Shown: positions 46,077-59,752 of the stretch, piece after piece
How positions within the stretch are numbered: position 1 is the first letter of the stretch
Layout: each line of letters opens with the position of its first letter
Assembly (NCBI RefSeq): GCF_964340395.1
Contig: NC_135567.1
Coordinates: 5,793,399 to 5,857,398 of the forward strand
Source: Glandiceps talaboti
Lineage: Eukaryota; Hemichordata; Enteropneusta; Spengelidae
DNA length: 64,000 nt
Reading direction: 5' to 3'
The notes under the pieces: generated by a model
What the model was told of the DNA's origin: nothing
Databases searched by the model: none
The model's input: the letters and a program-made list of their open reading frames with translations, nothing else
Program-made: the position numbers and the translations under genes

Positions 46077-47290
46077 GATTAGTAAAAATTATTGAAAGAT
46101 ACTCATGTCTTTTTTTCTACTTTGAGATTTGGGACCCTGAAGAGATGGAAAAATGAGCTGAAGGGTAACACCATACCACTTGGTGAAATAATTGTATATT
46201 TGTATGTGAGCTTTTGAGTTGTAGATGACCATGATGACTCATGATTCATTTTTAGCATTCAATGGACAAACTAACAAGATTCAAGTCCGTCCAAAGGATT
46301 GTTTTCTTTCTTCCTACTATAAAATTGATGTACTGATGCATACATTTTGGTACCTAAGGGAGTGAACACACCATTCCTTGTACATGATGGACGTGTTGAA
46401 GGTGATCCTCAAATGTTGTATTACAGTTGAGTATCTTCTAGAAATAGTTCAACTATGTTGCAATTAAGAATAACCATAGTAGTTCATCATTCGCAGTTAA
46501 TATCACCAATAAACCTATTCAAAAATCATCCCTACAAGACATATTGTACCTGTATAACCCATTGTAATTAGCATTTGGTTACAAAAAAAAATTCTTCATT
46601 CCACGAGATATGAAAATCGTGTGTTGCTACAGTGGACATTCTTTTAGAAAAGGTTTGAAACAGATTTAAACTGAGTGCCTCAAATAATGGCTAAATCATA
46701 GGTTTTTTGTTCCTAAAATGTACATACATTGTCGAAATGCAAGTATCTGAGTTATAGCTAGCTTGTATGGCATACAATTATAACTAAACATTAATTATGA
46801 AACCTTATGAAATTTGACAAAATTTAGTAATGAACCATTACGATTATAAACTACATCAATTAAACAATCACGTCTTTACCATCAATGCATGTACTAAACA
46901 AGTCTCCATAGGAGATAACCCCCCCCCCCTTCAAATGTGACTAAATGGAGACATGATTTAAAAGAAATCGGTGGCAACAAATGAATAGTACAAAATGTCT
47001 GTGACAATGCAGGGTATTGCTAAATGTCAGTACCTGAACCTGAAGATCCAGATCTAGGTCAAAGGTCAATGTCTAATTTGAATGTCTAATCTTATTTGAA
47101 TGGGGTTTCTATGTATTACAGTTTTTGAGTTACGATTTTAACTACAAATATGGCTCCATTCGGTGAAAGTGATATGACACCAAAGATAATGCTTGTGGTT
47201 AATTCCTTAGGATATATCCTATTAATGCACACTTCAATTCAAAGTTTAGTACATACTCCAAACATAACTAATCACACATGTTCTGAAAAC
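46077..47290. other. No gene; older repeat at 46910-47330
   Basis: 46077-46900 shows nothing. From 46910 the phrases GGAGACATGATTTAAAAGAAA, CAACAAAT and GGTCAAAGGTCAATGTC also occur at 54190-54225 and 61090-61800, which marks a diverged dispersed repeat into which element B inserted. Confidence 0.45.
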
Positions 47291-48017
47291 TTGATATATC
47301 TTTTAGTTTCAATCACTCATTTGCATAATTAATGATTTTTAGTAATTAAGCTATGCACCCTTCACATTCAACCACCTATGATGTTATCTGTGCCATATAC
47401 ACCATCATTTTGTTGTTTGTATGGAGTAGTCTTTTTTGCTAAGTAGATTCCCTTTCTTGGATATATATGTTGCTATGGATGAGTTCTTGTTGCTAGGCAA
47501 ACAAGGTGTGAGATCATTTCATTAATGTTTATTCACTTGCCTAACCATTGTTTTTGCAATATACACCATCACTTGGCTGTTGGTAAAGGTGTGTTCACAT
47601 TGCTAGGCATATTTCCAAACATTTTTGAATAATTATTTACTTGCCTACCCATTCCTGCACTTATCTTTGCATTATACGTCATCATTGAACTGTAGCTAGG
47701 GGAGTGCTTTTTTTTGATATGCACATTTGCATACATATTTTGATGTTTAGGAGGAGGGCAGGTTGTAATCAAGCCAATTGTGTCCAAATATTTTCAACAA
47801 TAACTGCAGAATAATACCACACCGAGTTTCAACCCCATAAACCACACAGTTTCAAGATATAAGATTTTGACCAAAATTGAGATTTTTAGACCTAATTTGC
47901 ATATGGGATCATCATGTTATGAATAGTTTCATCTAAACCTTCCAAAATCCATTTCCAGTAAATTTCAGCGAAATCTGCTCAGTAGTTTTGGAATGAAAGA
48001 TTTTTACCAACAATAAC
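47291..48017 (+). mobile_element. Old degraded family H copy
   Basis: Family H core phrases (TTGGCTGTTG, GTTGCTAGGCA, CTAATTTGCATATGGGATC) are recognisable but heavily diverged, without proper ends. It directly abuts the next copy. Confidence 0.5.
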
Positions 48018-49913
48018 GCCAATGGCATTGTAGCACAACTGTCCAGTTTTAAAAAAAATGTTTATCCACATGCTTATCCATGCTAGGTATATGTGTTCAT
48101 TCACTGAATGTCTATCCAGTTGCCTGTTGTTACCAATGCAATATATGCAATCTGTTGACTGTTGCTATGGGCGTGATCATGTTGCTATCCATATTTGCAT
48201 ACATTTTAAAAATATTTGTTCACTTGTCTATGAATCCCTGATGTATCTTTGCTATATACGTGATCATTAAGCAGTTGCTATGGGTGTGGTGTTGTTGCTA
48301 GGCACATTTACATACATTTCTTGAATTTTTGACATATCCATACATGTATCAGCTCCAAAAACTGTCAAATGACACATTTTTTGTTTTCAACACTTTAAAA
48401 GCTAAAGCATCACATGAGGGATGCAAACAACTGCAAACAAATAGTTTCGAAAAGAATCAACAGCTGTGACCCTGTTATACATGTATTCTTACATTTTTAT
48501 AAGAATGAGATGACAGTAATATATCATTGTTTATTTTGTGTACTGTATAATATGCTGAAGAACAGTCATAAGATTTTAGATTTGTTTTCAACCTCAGCTA
48601 GGATTGGTTTCACAAGAATATGTAATCCGCCAGTACTAAAATGATTAATCTTGACAGGTATATTTTGGCTAATAATAAGAAAAAAATAGCGAAATATTGC
48701 GTTGTTGCACAACTTCATTTTCATGGCAATTATAGATAATATAATTTGTTGAAGATTTAAAGTTGTAACAAAACAAAATGTTCATACCTAATTTCCATCA
48801 TAATAATCCAGCCATCCTATGTTGGAAGTGTACTTAATCAAGACAAGTATAGCAACATCCTAATCAAACTTTAAAGTGATGTGTCTACAAGGTTTTGTAC
48901 TTCTTTTTATTTGTTCAATCAATTTGGAACCAAGTCATACCAATGTAACAGGTTAACTTTCTTGGTTGTCTTATTGTAATTAAAGGCCAGCTACATTCAG
49001 TTTACATGGGTAGGTGATGAAACAGCTGTCTTATAACATATTACATAATCAAGTCATAGACCAAACTGGCCACACTACACACTTTATAACCAGATGAAAT
49101 AGTACAGTAAACATTATAGCTATTTAACAATATACTGTTCTCAGCTAAAGGAGGACATATCTACACATTCTCAACAAAGTTAAACCCAATCTACTGGGTA
49201 ATTTCAAAGTTGAAGATTTTTGAGGAAAAAGCATACATTTCTTTTTACCTAATTTGAAGATCACTAATGAGATCACCATGTGCTTGAGATTTCTGCACAT
49301 GCAGATCCCTACATTCCCATGAAATTTAAGCTTTAATCTGCTGGATTTTTTACAAGTGAAAAATTATTAACCAAAACACAACTTTTAGACTTTATTTGCA
49401 TATTACTCATAGTATCAACATGTTATGATTATTCCATAGAATAACACTTCTAAAAACATCTCATTGACGAAGAACTTTTTGAGAGATAATTTTTTTGCAA
49501 AAATTCAAATTTTTACACCTAATCACTGATGAGATCATTATGTGCTTAATATTTTGTTTTACCTATACATTCCTAGATGCATCCCCATTAAATTTCACCT
49601 CAATCTGCTCAAAAAGTTTTGGAATTAAAGACTTTTGACCAACGCATTTTTTAGCCCTAATTTGCATATTACTGATGGCATCATCATATTGTGAACAATT
49701 CTTAATCTAAACACCTTTAAGAATGTTCCTACCAATTTTTAGACATATCTGCCTGGTAGTTTTTAGGTTTAAGTTTTTTGACCAAAAAAATCACATTTTT
49801 TCACCCTAATCACAGCGTTGATGTGATCATTTTGACTTGAACAATTTCCCAACTAGACACATAAGGTAATATACCCACCAAATATCACTCCAGCAGTTTT
49901 TGACTTTAAGTTG

Positions 49914-49970
<57 letters not shown>

Positions 49971-50020
49971 AGACAGTGATGCCTATAGCACTATTGAACC
50001 TTATCAGTTCGGTTGTGCTA
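48018..50020 (+). mobile_element. Family H element, long (2 kb)
   Basis: The left end is GCCAATGGCATTGTAGCACA. There are two or three type-1 units, a middle section of about 850 bp without family phrases (48330-49180, perhaps an unrecognised insertion), then type-2 units, a (CA)n tract at 49918-49965, and an intact terminal hairpin (TTGAACCTTATCAGTTC within 49985-50020). Confidence 0.65.
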
Positions 50021-51944
50021 AAAATTCTAATGAGTGTTCTTTAGCACTTGAGCAGATTGTTTTAAATTTCGATCAATCATTCTCTTTATTTCAGTTCGTA
50101 GAGAAGTAACAAAGAGTATTGAATTCAAAGGAAGACATAAATTGTTGGGAAGAGGTTGGCTCAGATAGGATGTCAAAAGGAGAAGGCAAGACCTGTGGTG
50201 TCAGTATCATCAATGTGTATTAATCACGATGGAGAATCTACCTGTAGGTGTTTGTTAAATTAACCAAAACTTTGGATGAAAGACTTAATAAAAAGGACTA
50301 TAATAATAAATCACAACAGACACAATTGTTGAAAGGTTTGTCTCTGACAGAGTGTGATCTAAAAGTGTTGACTAGGACTACATGAAAGATATCGTATCGC
50401 TGTATTGACAGATAATACTAATACCTACATCCTAAGAACACAACAGGTTGAATATACCATACTGGACTGTTCTAATTTAACTTGTTTCATCAGTGGGTTA
50501 GTCTAGTTCCTATACAGTATCATTATGATTTATACCTTCACTCACAGTATAGTCAAAGCTCTGATGAAAGGTGTTAATTATGGCTCAACCCCATTGAGAG
50601 TAAAACATGAATAGCACATACCACTAATAATAAAGGGGTGTCATCACTGCTCATTAAATATTAATTTGGTACAGCTGTTTTTACAAAATCCAATGTCCAA
50701 CCAGGACTCCACCGCCAGTAGAATTTAAACTAAATCACGTGGGGACGCAACAACATAATCATGTTTATATGAACGCTGTATGAGGGAGCACAGGAATGTG
50801 TGCTGATTAAGGACTTTGACCAGACTGTGGTTAGGGTTAGAAACCATAGTTTGGCATCCAGACTATCACTGGGTTTGACTCCACAATTTTCCTTTCAATT
50901 AGTTTTGCTTTTTAATACTATATACAATGGAATCTAATTATTAATATCATCCATATCCAGTGTAAAATAACACCACTTTAATTGTAAGGTTAGCATGTGG
51001 TCCTTCTAACTGTAGTCCATTTGTAAACAATTTTGTCACAGCTAACAGTGTAATGAGATTGTCCCAACTGTAATTATCAATAACTGTAAGTGAGATATCC
51101 TTGTCTTATTACATATGTGTTTAATAACTGGTGTTTCATGACAATTGAACCTTTTACTTCACACTGACATCACTATTTACAGACTTATTGCATTTAGAGA
51201 TACCTCACTGGGATGCTAATTAAAATAAATGTAACTGGTGCATTTGTACACTTGATATGGGATGTCATAAACGATTGTGACTAGCAGTGAAAAACTTTGG
51301 TCTGATGTTAAGTTTTGTAATTTCTGAAAATATTGGAAATTAAAGACAAGTCACATAGAAGTCATGTTGACATTGTGGGAACATACAAAATTGTTTCATC
51401 ATTATTTGGGGAAAAGATTGTTTATTGAAGTTAGCCAAAGTTAAACTTATTGAATTATAGGTTGTTCATTAAAATGACATTGATCTTTTGGCTTCTAAGA
51501 ATATCTATATCTTAACATGTATTCAAATTGTAATGATGACAACATGAATAGCAAATGTGGATAACAATCTGAGGCTACGTTTTCCCTGTGAATGGACTAG
51601 AAAAGCTGTGTAAATGGCAAAAATACAGACTTGTACTGTTCTGTTTGCTGAGAATGTATGGGTGTGAGGTTTTGAAACCATTACACAAAAAATCTAGAAT
51701 ATAACCTTGATAGAAAAATATATAAAAATAACTTGTCAATTGCATTGTCACTTGTAGTATTACTAATATTATAGTATTGATATGTGTAAAACAAACAGTC
51801 TTTAAACTCAGCTAACCCCTGTTTATCAGAAATAATTGTACACAGGAATCATTGAGTTTTATTGTATCACACCATATGACTATGTGCCAATTATTCAGTT
51901 TAGGGAGGTTATGATATTTGTAATAGCAGACTCCCCTGCTCCAC
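50021..51944. other. No gene; repeat pieces only
   Basis: Copies of the dispersed repeat of 30911-31100 lie at 50470-50498 and 50866-50950, split by the small element at 50499-50865. The remainder is AT-rich with no coding character. Confidence 0.45.
50499..50865. mobile_element. hAT-like MITE (367 bp)
   Basis: Flanked by TCAGTGGGT (50490-50498) and TCACTGGGT (50866-50874), an 8-of-9 match consistent with a hAT-size target duplication. The ends TAGTCTAG and CCAGACTA form short inverted termini. It splits a dispersed repeat that is continuous at 30945 and 53065. Confidence 0.5.
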
Positions 51945-52270
51945 CCACAAAAGACACATTTTTATGCTCTAATTTGCATATCGCTGATAAAATCAGCATA
52001 TCATCAGTACTTCTAAATCTAAACACTCCTAAGTACGTTCCCACCAGACCTAATTTGCATATCACTGATAGGACCATCACTTCATCAGCAATTCTTAAAT
52101 TAACACCCCTAATCTTACTTCTATCATATTACAGGTTAATCTGCTCAGTAGTTTTGGTATTATAGATTTTTGACCCAAACCACACATCTCTGATGTAATC
52201 ATTTTCATTTGAATAATTTTCCATCTACATGCCATATGTAATATCCCATCAAATATCAAGGCAATCAGTC
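51945..52270 (+). mobile_element. Family H fragment
   Basis: Two type-2 core units (CTAATTTGCATATCGCTGAT, CTAATTTGCATATCACTGAT) and the TTTTGACCCAAACCACACAT segment, ending in ATATCAAGGCAATC just before where the CA tract would begin. No termini. Confidence 0.65.
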
Positions 52271-52786
52271 TTTCAAAAAATCTTTATTATGAGTTGTCTG
52301 TATTACCTCTTTTTTGACTTATAGAATCAATATATTGTTTTAACCATGGTGACTGGTTGAATTCTAATACTTTATGAACATTCTTAACATTCAAACCTAG
52401 ATTGGTATATAACTGTATATAACTATAGATATCTATAGTGTAAAACATTAATTTTTACCCCCTCAGTAGTAATGTATTTATCTTGAATTTCATACAAAAG
52501 CCTACATTGGTATCTATAACTATAGATTTCTATATACCAAACTGTTCCCATTTTACTTCTGTAAGACCCACTCCTCTCCTCACAACTGACAATTCATTTA
52601 CTATATGCCATATGGTTGTCAATGTCAGCAGTGATTTGATGACATGGTGTGATATTATGATACCAAACCCGACACCTAAGCCATTAATTTTTGGCAACAC
52701 TGGACTGTTCATTACCATGGTTACACGGATGATATAGTAAAAGTGAACTTGTTTTGATCATTTCATAACCATAGTGTCTGCAATCA
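52271..52786. other. No supported feature
   Basis: It carries two diverged copies of a phrase (TGGTATATAACTG/TGGTATCTATAACTATAGAT, near 52400 and 52510). No gene. Confidence 0.35.
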
Positions 52787-53230
52787 AAATAATGTTAATT
52801 TAATTTTTGAGTGGTCACTAAATGCCAACCTACAGGTTATTTCACAAGTAGTTTACATATGATGTGGAGTGATAGGATGCCAAAATCACAAAATAATGCT
52901 AAACTAAACAACATAGTTTCAAAGGAAAATGTGACCCTCCCCTATCCCATTTTCTAAAATATGACCCTTCTCCAAGAACCGATTTGTAAAGGGTGAACCC
53001 CCCCCCCTCCTCCTAATTCCACTGGTCATACCCCCCCCCTTTTAATTACTGAAGGCTTCCTAATTTAACTTGTTCCATCAGTGCGTTTGACGCCATAATG
53101 TTTATTTAAATGAGTTTTGATTTTTAAAACTATATACAATGGAATCCAGTTGTCCTGAAACACAGCATTCTGTCTTGACAAAAATAATATTCATAATACT
53201 ACATTTTACTGTCAGTCACAGCTAAAATCC
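52787..53230 (+). repeat. Composite dispersed repeat (copies at 27.2 and 30.9 kb)
   Basis: The first half (to about 53035) matches 27187-27440, and the second half matches 30911-31100. This copy therefore seems to show the full unit, of which the other two sites hold only one part each. C tracts lie at about 53000 and 53030. Confidence 0.7.
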
Positions 53231-53810
53231 TACCAACATTACTACTTGTGGTACATTTCTTTCTATGAGATACCAGTATTTAAGCAGATCATCACCAACT
53301 AAGTATATATTGTTACTCCATGTATGTTGACAATCTAAGACATTGGTAACCTATGCAAAATTATGTAGCAATGTTGATAACATTTTGGTTCTCTACATTG
53401 TAGATGATGAAATGTAGTAATTCTAGTATAAATGTTCACATCCTAGATGATAAATTTGTAGCATAGTAAGATTTTGTGTTGAACCACACATTGTTCTGTT
53501 TTAGGTTAACTGGTTTCTATTGTAACTTAAGACATTGTACAATTTTGACGAATGTCTTTGTCAGAACATATAACTGATGACATTCAGTTCACAATTCTAA
53601 AAGTTGTCCACAAAACAAGTGTAAATTGTGTATCCTCACTCACTACCTCTACATGTTATTAATGATGTGTCATCAACATGTTCCCTCACAACACTTTTTG
53701 ACATCAGGATTTACCTAAAGCAAATGTACAGTTAGTTCCCCTCATGTTTGCTGCTGACAACCGTATGGCATATAGTAAATGAATTGTCAGTTGTGAGGAG
53801 AGAATTGGGT

Positions 53811-54100
53811 CTTACAGAAGTGACTGGCTTTGAATCTGCAGGTTGCAGGATTGAGCCCCATCGCTGCCGTTTGTTTCTGAGTGGCTAAAGTCCTTGGGCA
53901 AGATTTGAACCATGCATGTGCTTCAGTCACCCCAGCTGTATAATTGGGGACCTGGTAGGATAGAGGTTGCAGTTTGAATGCTTTAAACCTATGCACTTAT
54001 AAAGGCTGTAATGGAATGTATGCTCCCCAGGGAGTTGAGGAAGTATAAAGGGGCGTTATGTCGCTATAGATCCATGCTAGGGGTAATAATTGTAAAGTGA
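53811..54100 (+). mobile_element. tRNA-derived SINE, decayed
   Basis: The 5' part (TTTGAATCTGCAGGTTGCAG, then GATTGAGCCCC, about 53829-53861) resembles a tRNA-like head with a degenerate B box. The following body (CTTGGGCAAGATTTGAACC, CCCAGCTGTATAATTGGGGA, CCTGGTAGGATAGAGGTTGC, CCCAGGGAGTTGAGGAAGTA) is of the type shared by many metazoan SINEs. The A box and the 3' tail are not clear. No function as a tRNA is expected. Confidence 0.65.
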
Positions 54101-54235
54101 GAAACAATCGTGTAATGGGGAGTGCAGTTTAGGTATTGGTTAATATGTATTACTGATTAAGTACCCTCCCCTCCCCTATGACACTGAATGGAGACATGTT
54201 TTAACAGGAATTAGTTGCAACAAATATTTACCTCT

Positions 54236-54623
54236 AACAGCTTCCGGAAAACTTTCGGAAATTCTATTCCACTTTGGAAAGGTCTCTTTTTTTGATTGAT
54301 AAAGGGTTAATAGATATGCTGCTCACTGTAGACATATCAAATCATGACATAAACTTGCATTTGACACTTTCATTTTCAAGATTAACCCATGTAAAAAGTT
54401 GCCATTTGGCCAAAAAATTGCCCAATTTTTTGGTATTTGCCAAAATATTGGCCAATATTTTGAGACTTCCCAAAATATTGGCCAATATTTTGAGACTTCC
54501 AAAAATATTGGCCAATATTTTGTGAGTTTGCCAATATATTGGCCAATATATTTTCAGCTCTCAAATAAACTGCCCAATATATTTTTCCTAAATGAATGTA
54601 TTTGGTCAATATATTGGTTTCCT
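54236..54623. repeat. Left inverted terminus of B
   Basis: Matches the right terminus of A; contains the 30-bp units with AAAATATTGGCCAATATTTT or near variants. Confidence 0.9.
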
Positions 54624-54687
54624 TTAAACAATTTTACCATTTTGTCCCCACACTTACAAAATTTACTACTTGTAACATGTTTTAGTC

Positions 54688-55339
54688 GAGGTATGTAAAG
54701 GTACTTAAAATGTTAAACTGAGACCATGAACTGAGAGTCTCAGTTGCAAAAAAATAGCCATCTGAGACTAGTCTCAGTTTGCCAGTCTCAAATGGCAAAA
54801 AAAACTTCCATGGTTAGAGTGTTTAATATGTTCTTAGGATTTCGATACTTGTTTGTGTTTGTATTGTAATCAATGTTGCCTTCCATACATACCTTTTGTT
54901 ATTCTGTGTATATGGTGTCAACTCTTTCTTTTGTGTAGTTATCATGTGATCTGTATGTGTAGTTTACTAAGCCTTTGTTTTGTTTCTAGCATGGATGTAT
55001 TCATAGACCCTTATGATGTATTAGGGATGCATCTATGTTACTTTTAATGTTTGTTGTCATTACAATCTTTGGTAAATTTTCAGTCTCAATAGTATACATG
55101 TAGTGTGACATCATGAATTTTTGTGAACTGAAACTATTCTCAGATAGACTTTTTTTAATCTGGGACTGAAGGTCATGGCAAACCGAGACTGGTCTCGGAT
55201 ATGGATGGCTATTTTTGGCAAACTGAGACTCAGTTCATGGTCTCAGCATGTCACACCCAGTCCCTCCAGGTGGGTGGAGGGACTGTGTCTCAGTTTAATG
55301 TTTTACATGTAGGTACTTTGTGTACCATTACATACCTCT
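54688..55339. mobile_element. Fold-back MITE nested in B
   Basis: Counterpart of 44575-45226, with the same ends and internal palindromes and a few substitutions. Confidence 0.65.
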
Positions 55340-57306
55340 TTATTCATTATATTTTAAACTCATTACTTAATTGCAGTTTTACTTTTCAAACACAACTAAT
55401 AGCTCCCTTTCAAAGCCAGGCACTGCACTGTTGTGTGTTTTTAATCCCAGTAAAGCTCAAGACTTGACATTTTTTACAGCTCATTTTAAAAGATAGCCAC
55501 TAGGCCAATGGGTCCATGTTCAAGATGGCCACAAGCTTATGCTCCATGTTCAACTACAACGGCTTGCCGTATGTGGACCATCTTGTGTGAATAGTTTAAA
55601 TCTTAAAGGTATCTCAGACATGCAGACATGTTTACAAAACTAATTTATTTGAATGTTGACAGTTTCTTCTAATAATGTACAGAGTTTATACACATTGTGA
55701 TTGTGACGTCCTATATGTAATATCTCTGGATAAATTCTCAGGATTGGGGTTGGAGAACTACTAAACATTTTGCATCGGAACTTAGGGAAGGGTTTGCCTG
55801 TGATCAGTGATAGTGGTAACATTTACCTGTTACCAGTGAATATCACTTTGATGACAAAAAATTTTCATTTGTCCTTAAAACAGAGAGGAATTATTTTGAT
55901 TCTGATGGCTAATTGAAAGATGAATATTTTGACCATGTATCTGGTACTATGTGGAAACATTTAGTCAACATCACAAAAATATTGGCAATTTGCTGAAATC
56001 TACTGACAATCTGAATAGCTGTTGGTGAATGGTAAACTAAATAATTATCGATTTGCTTGGAAAAATCATGGAAGTATAACCCACTACCTGGGATATCCCT
56101 AAACTCTTGTTCTTTGTTGAAATTTATCAACATGACAAAAGAGTGACAGTCACCCTTGTATTCAGATTGTAGCAATGTTTGTGTGTACTTTACTTTTGCA
56201 CTCACAATGATAACACAACAATGTAACGGTCACCTTGCAGCTTGGCTTCAATACAAGTATGTTCTGTCACAGACAAGGAACACATGTGCTGCATGTCTGT
56301 GGTTCGATCTGTGTGTCACAAACCGTACCCCTTTCTACCTCAAGTTGTCTTGGCCAGTAGATGTTGTCTCTCTTGCATGATCATATAAATGTATCTGTAA
56401 GTGAAGCAAGTCACGTCATTTCTGACGTATTTAATATTTCATGGGTGCACCATTGAAATTTTTTCTTACTCAGATATGTGTATAGGGCTGAAAAGTATAT
56501 TTTACGGCTATAGTTACCAGAATTCCCTAAATGTTGTTTTCAAATCAATTAAAAAAAATTTGCATTTTGTCACGGACAAGAAACACTCTGTGCTGAATGC
56601 TTTGTTAACAAATGGCATGAATGCTACATTTTGAAATAATCAGCACACTGTCATTGGGTATAAAACATGGCCAACTTAATACAAAATATGTAAATAGTAT
56701 GCAAATGAGCATTTTCCAAATATGATTTAACGACCTGACAGTGTTACGTAATCATGATAAAATATCCTGAGATTATCACAGTCTACATGTCATAATCTGC
56801 AAAAGCAGCATACTAGTGCTTGATCGAAAACCATCGCGTCATGTTCTAGTCTTCAAATGCTTAGATGGCAATGTTACCATCATATGGCACGTCAATGGAA
56901 AGAAGGAAAACTTGCCCTAGTGGAAATGTCACTTTGATACAGAGTGGAAGTGAAAGTTCCGAAATTGTGGTAAGTGTAGCTCTATCATTTTGGAAAGTTG
57001 ATTTCTGTTGTTGTGAATGTTATTGTCAATAGAAATTTTACATCCATCCTTGGAGTAATTAATTACTCAAAGATACATCTATGCTGACCAATGATGATTT
57101 GCTACTCAATTTCCAGACTCCACATATAATGGTTGATTTTCAAGTGAAAATGGTAATTTTATGGTAACATGTCATTGTCCAAAACGTGTGAACAGTAAGC
57201 ATTCTACTGTGGAGTGGCCTTGCATTTCATTTGTTTTCTCAAAATGTTGAACTAATCACAGACAACTAAGAAGTTAGTTGTGTAGCAGTCTTTGTTGTTT
57301 GCTTTA

Positions 57307-57551
57307 GAGGTGCTTCCTTATCGAACCTTCAATTACTCTTGGAAGGATGTGACCCCAACCCATTTTTACCGGTAAAAACTGAAACTTCTAGCATAGGCAG
57401 TGGATCACCTTTGTCCATAAAATATATGCTAGACCCCTCAGGCTATTTTTCTCACTATGATGGCTACCAAAGGTTGCCAGTAAGGGCTAGCCCAAAGTGT
57501 CTAGGAAAAGTTGAAATTTTCCTTAGAGCTAATTTCTATTTTGTGGGTTGA
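57307..57551 (+). pseudogene. Possible exon remnant in B (counterpart in A at about 42362-42606, minus strand)
   Basis: After a T-rich acceptor-like tract ending GCTTTAG (57306) the frame stays open for about 80 codons: GASLSNLQLLLEGCDPNPF, SSIGSGSPLSIKYMLDPSGY, ending at TGA. Composition is plausible for protein but no family is recognised, and there is no ATG. Same strand as the remnant at 58727, so both could be exons of one lost gene. Confidence 0.25.
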
Positions 57552-58726
57552 GTAATGTATGGTAATCTATTCAATAACCCATGACCTCTAGGATATGTAC
57601 ATTAACATACATGATTATAATGTTTGTGTTCTTACTGAGGATTACATCTTAGTGTTTGTGTAGCAACCGTTTTGCAATTCTATGCATATCTTTTCTTATT
57701 CTGTGTATATGGTGTGAACTGTTTCTTTTGTCTGTGCTTTGTGAAGTATGATTCATATCACTACTAGTGATGTGATGTGACCCCTAGCTGTACCGTCTGT
57801 GGTTGCATTTTAGCCCACATAGTGTATTCCAAGTTCAAACTGGTGATACCTCTTATACTTAGTTTCAAATTGATTTCTCACAAAAAGGCAACTAAAGCTT
57901 GGAACATTTCCCTTGAAGCATGTCAAGAGAAAGGTTCTTGTATCTGAATGCCTTTTTCAGTTATTCAGTCTATACGATGGGATGTCTATCTAGGTTCTAT
58001 GCTCAGTCATGATGGTATATAATCTCACTACTGAAAATACATGTATGGTAATTGTGAGTTTGATGAGTGTGTAGACATTGTCATTCACACATTTTGGTTG
58101 ATCCATTGTGGTTATTTTTACCTCAGACCACTAAAGCCACTGACATGTTCTCTGTATTACTAGCTGTCAACTACCTTCTCTGATCAGCTGTTATTTATAT
58201 CATCAAAGTGTGGAGATGACTTTAGCTAGACCTCAGGCTTTCGCCCTTGATTGTGTCCCACCTATCAGAAACACAGTGTTGAGAAGAAAACCTTACTGCA
58301 AAAAATTTTAAATTAACATAATGAGAATGAAGATTTTTTTCCAAAAAGCCTTCAATCATCATATGGATATAATTGGAGCCATTTATAAATTGTATGTTTG
58401 TACCAATCCAAAGCATCTCACAGGGTTGAATGAAAATGTATTCTTTGCCTCAGTAATCAGTAATAACATCTGTGTTATTTTGTGATGAAATCTATAAACT
58501 TTTCATTGACATGCACAAACAATTTGTACATGATACATGACCTGTGTGTTTCTCGAAGCACAGAAAAAATGCTGAAAACAAGACCCAGAAGCTAGTGCTC
58601 TGTACAGCAGTTTGAATTTCCCGTATTTGCATAGATTAGCCATAATCCTCTTTATATAGGGCAGTTGTGTCTATATTCAGTTACATAATGCAAGTTTTAA
58701 TGCAAGCTCTTTTCTTTGTTTTTCAG

Positions 58727-58853
58727 TAATGACTGCCTTATGGAAGGTGAATGGATTGTGACAGTATATGATGAACTATGTGTGGGAAAGATCATAAAAA
58801 CTAACTGGAAAAATGCTTTAGTACATTTTTTGGAAAAAAAGTGGTGTTTATGA
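58727..58853 (+). pseudogene. Terminal exon-like remnant in B
   Basis: The strong acceptor TTTCTTTGTTTTTCAG (ending 58726) precedes an open frame of 41 codons reading NDCLMEGEWIVTVYDE, then CVGKIIKTNWKNALVHFLEK and a stop. The pattern (Gly/Glu-Trp-Val-x-Val-x-Tyr-Asp, then Gly-Lys-Ile, then Val-x-Phe) resembles the small beta-barrel segment often found at the C-terminus of transposon-encoded proteins. After a one-base shift near 58838 the sequence can be read further (VWEGNFKIETLSWEGAEIKI), so the stop may be the result of an indel. If correct, A and B descend from a coding element whose gene is mostly gone. Confidence 0.4.
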
Positions 58854-59752
58854 ATTGTGGGGTGAAAGGTAATTCTGTTTGGGAGGGAAATTTCAAAATA
58901 GAAACTTTGTCTTGGGAAGGGGCTGAGATAAAGATAAATTTATGAAGTAAAAGTTAGATGTTTCAATATTACATTTATGCATCATGGTCTTTTTTCAACA
59001 GGTGTATGTGTGTGACATTTCTCATTGTTATCTCTTCACCATGGTTACAAAAAGAACTGTAGTTCTTGAGAATGTTTTAAGAATTGTTGTGCTTTGTATC
59101 AAACACTTTTTCTTTTTATATTCCATATGGTATGTAAAATTGCTGAGTATTCGGCTTGTCAGTATACCTTGTATATATGTGATGGTCATTGTTATTGTTA
59201 CAAGAAAGTTCAATAGGTCAGTCACAAACACTCATTCGATTGATCTGCTCAGAGCAATGAAGTTTTGCAACCCCCCCCCCCACCAAAAAAAAAATAAAAT
59301 AAAAATAAATAAATAAATATTAATGTCAAAGCAAGAGTTCATGGTGGAAATTTTGTTGAGGAAGCGTCCAACACTGCAGCAACAAGGAAGTGGGGAACAT
59401 AGAATTTTGGATAGCAAATAAACAAGAAAGGATTACTTTCAGCTGTATTTCCCATCTACGATAGCTCGCCCAATATTGTCACTGTTATTATACTAGTTTG
59501 AAAGTGGTCATTTCTTTTGTCCTGGTCCATAATGTGTAAACTAGCACAGCAACTAGGCTCATTTAAAATTAATGTTCAAATATTTTAAAGTAAATTGGCA
59601 ATAACAAGGTGTAGATAGGGGAAATGATGGATAGTGTATAAAAGTAAACTATTTCACAATGTTTACATTTGATGCAACATTTGGTATTAAACATTATGGG
59701 ATGGAAAATGTGATTTAAAAAAATAAGGGAATAATTCCTAAAAATACTGCAA

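Noticed and set aside
53829-53861. Possible tRNA gene
   Set aside because: Only a degenerate B-box-like stretch is present, no cloverleaf can be drawn, and the following sequence is a SINE body.
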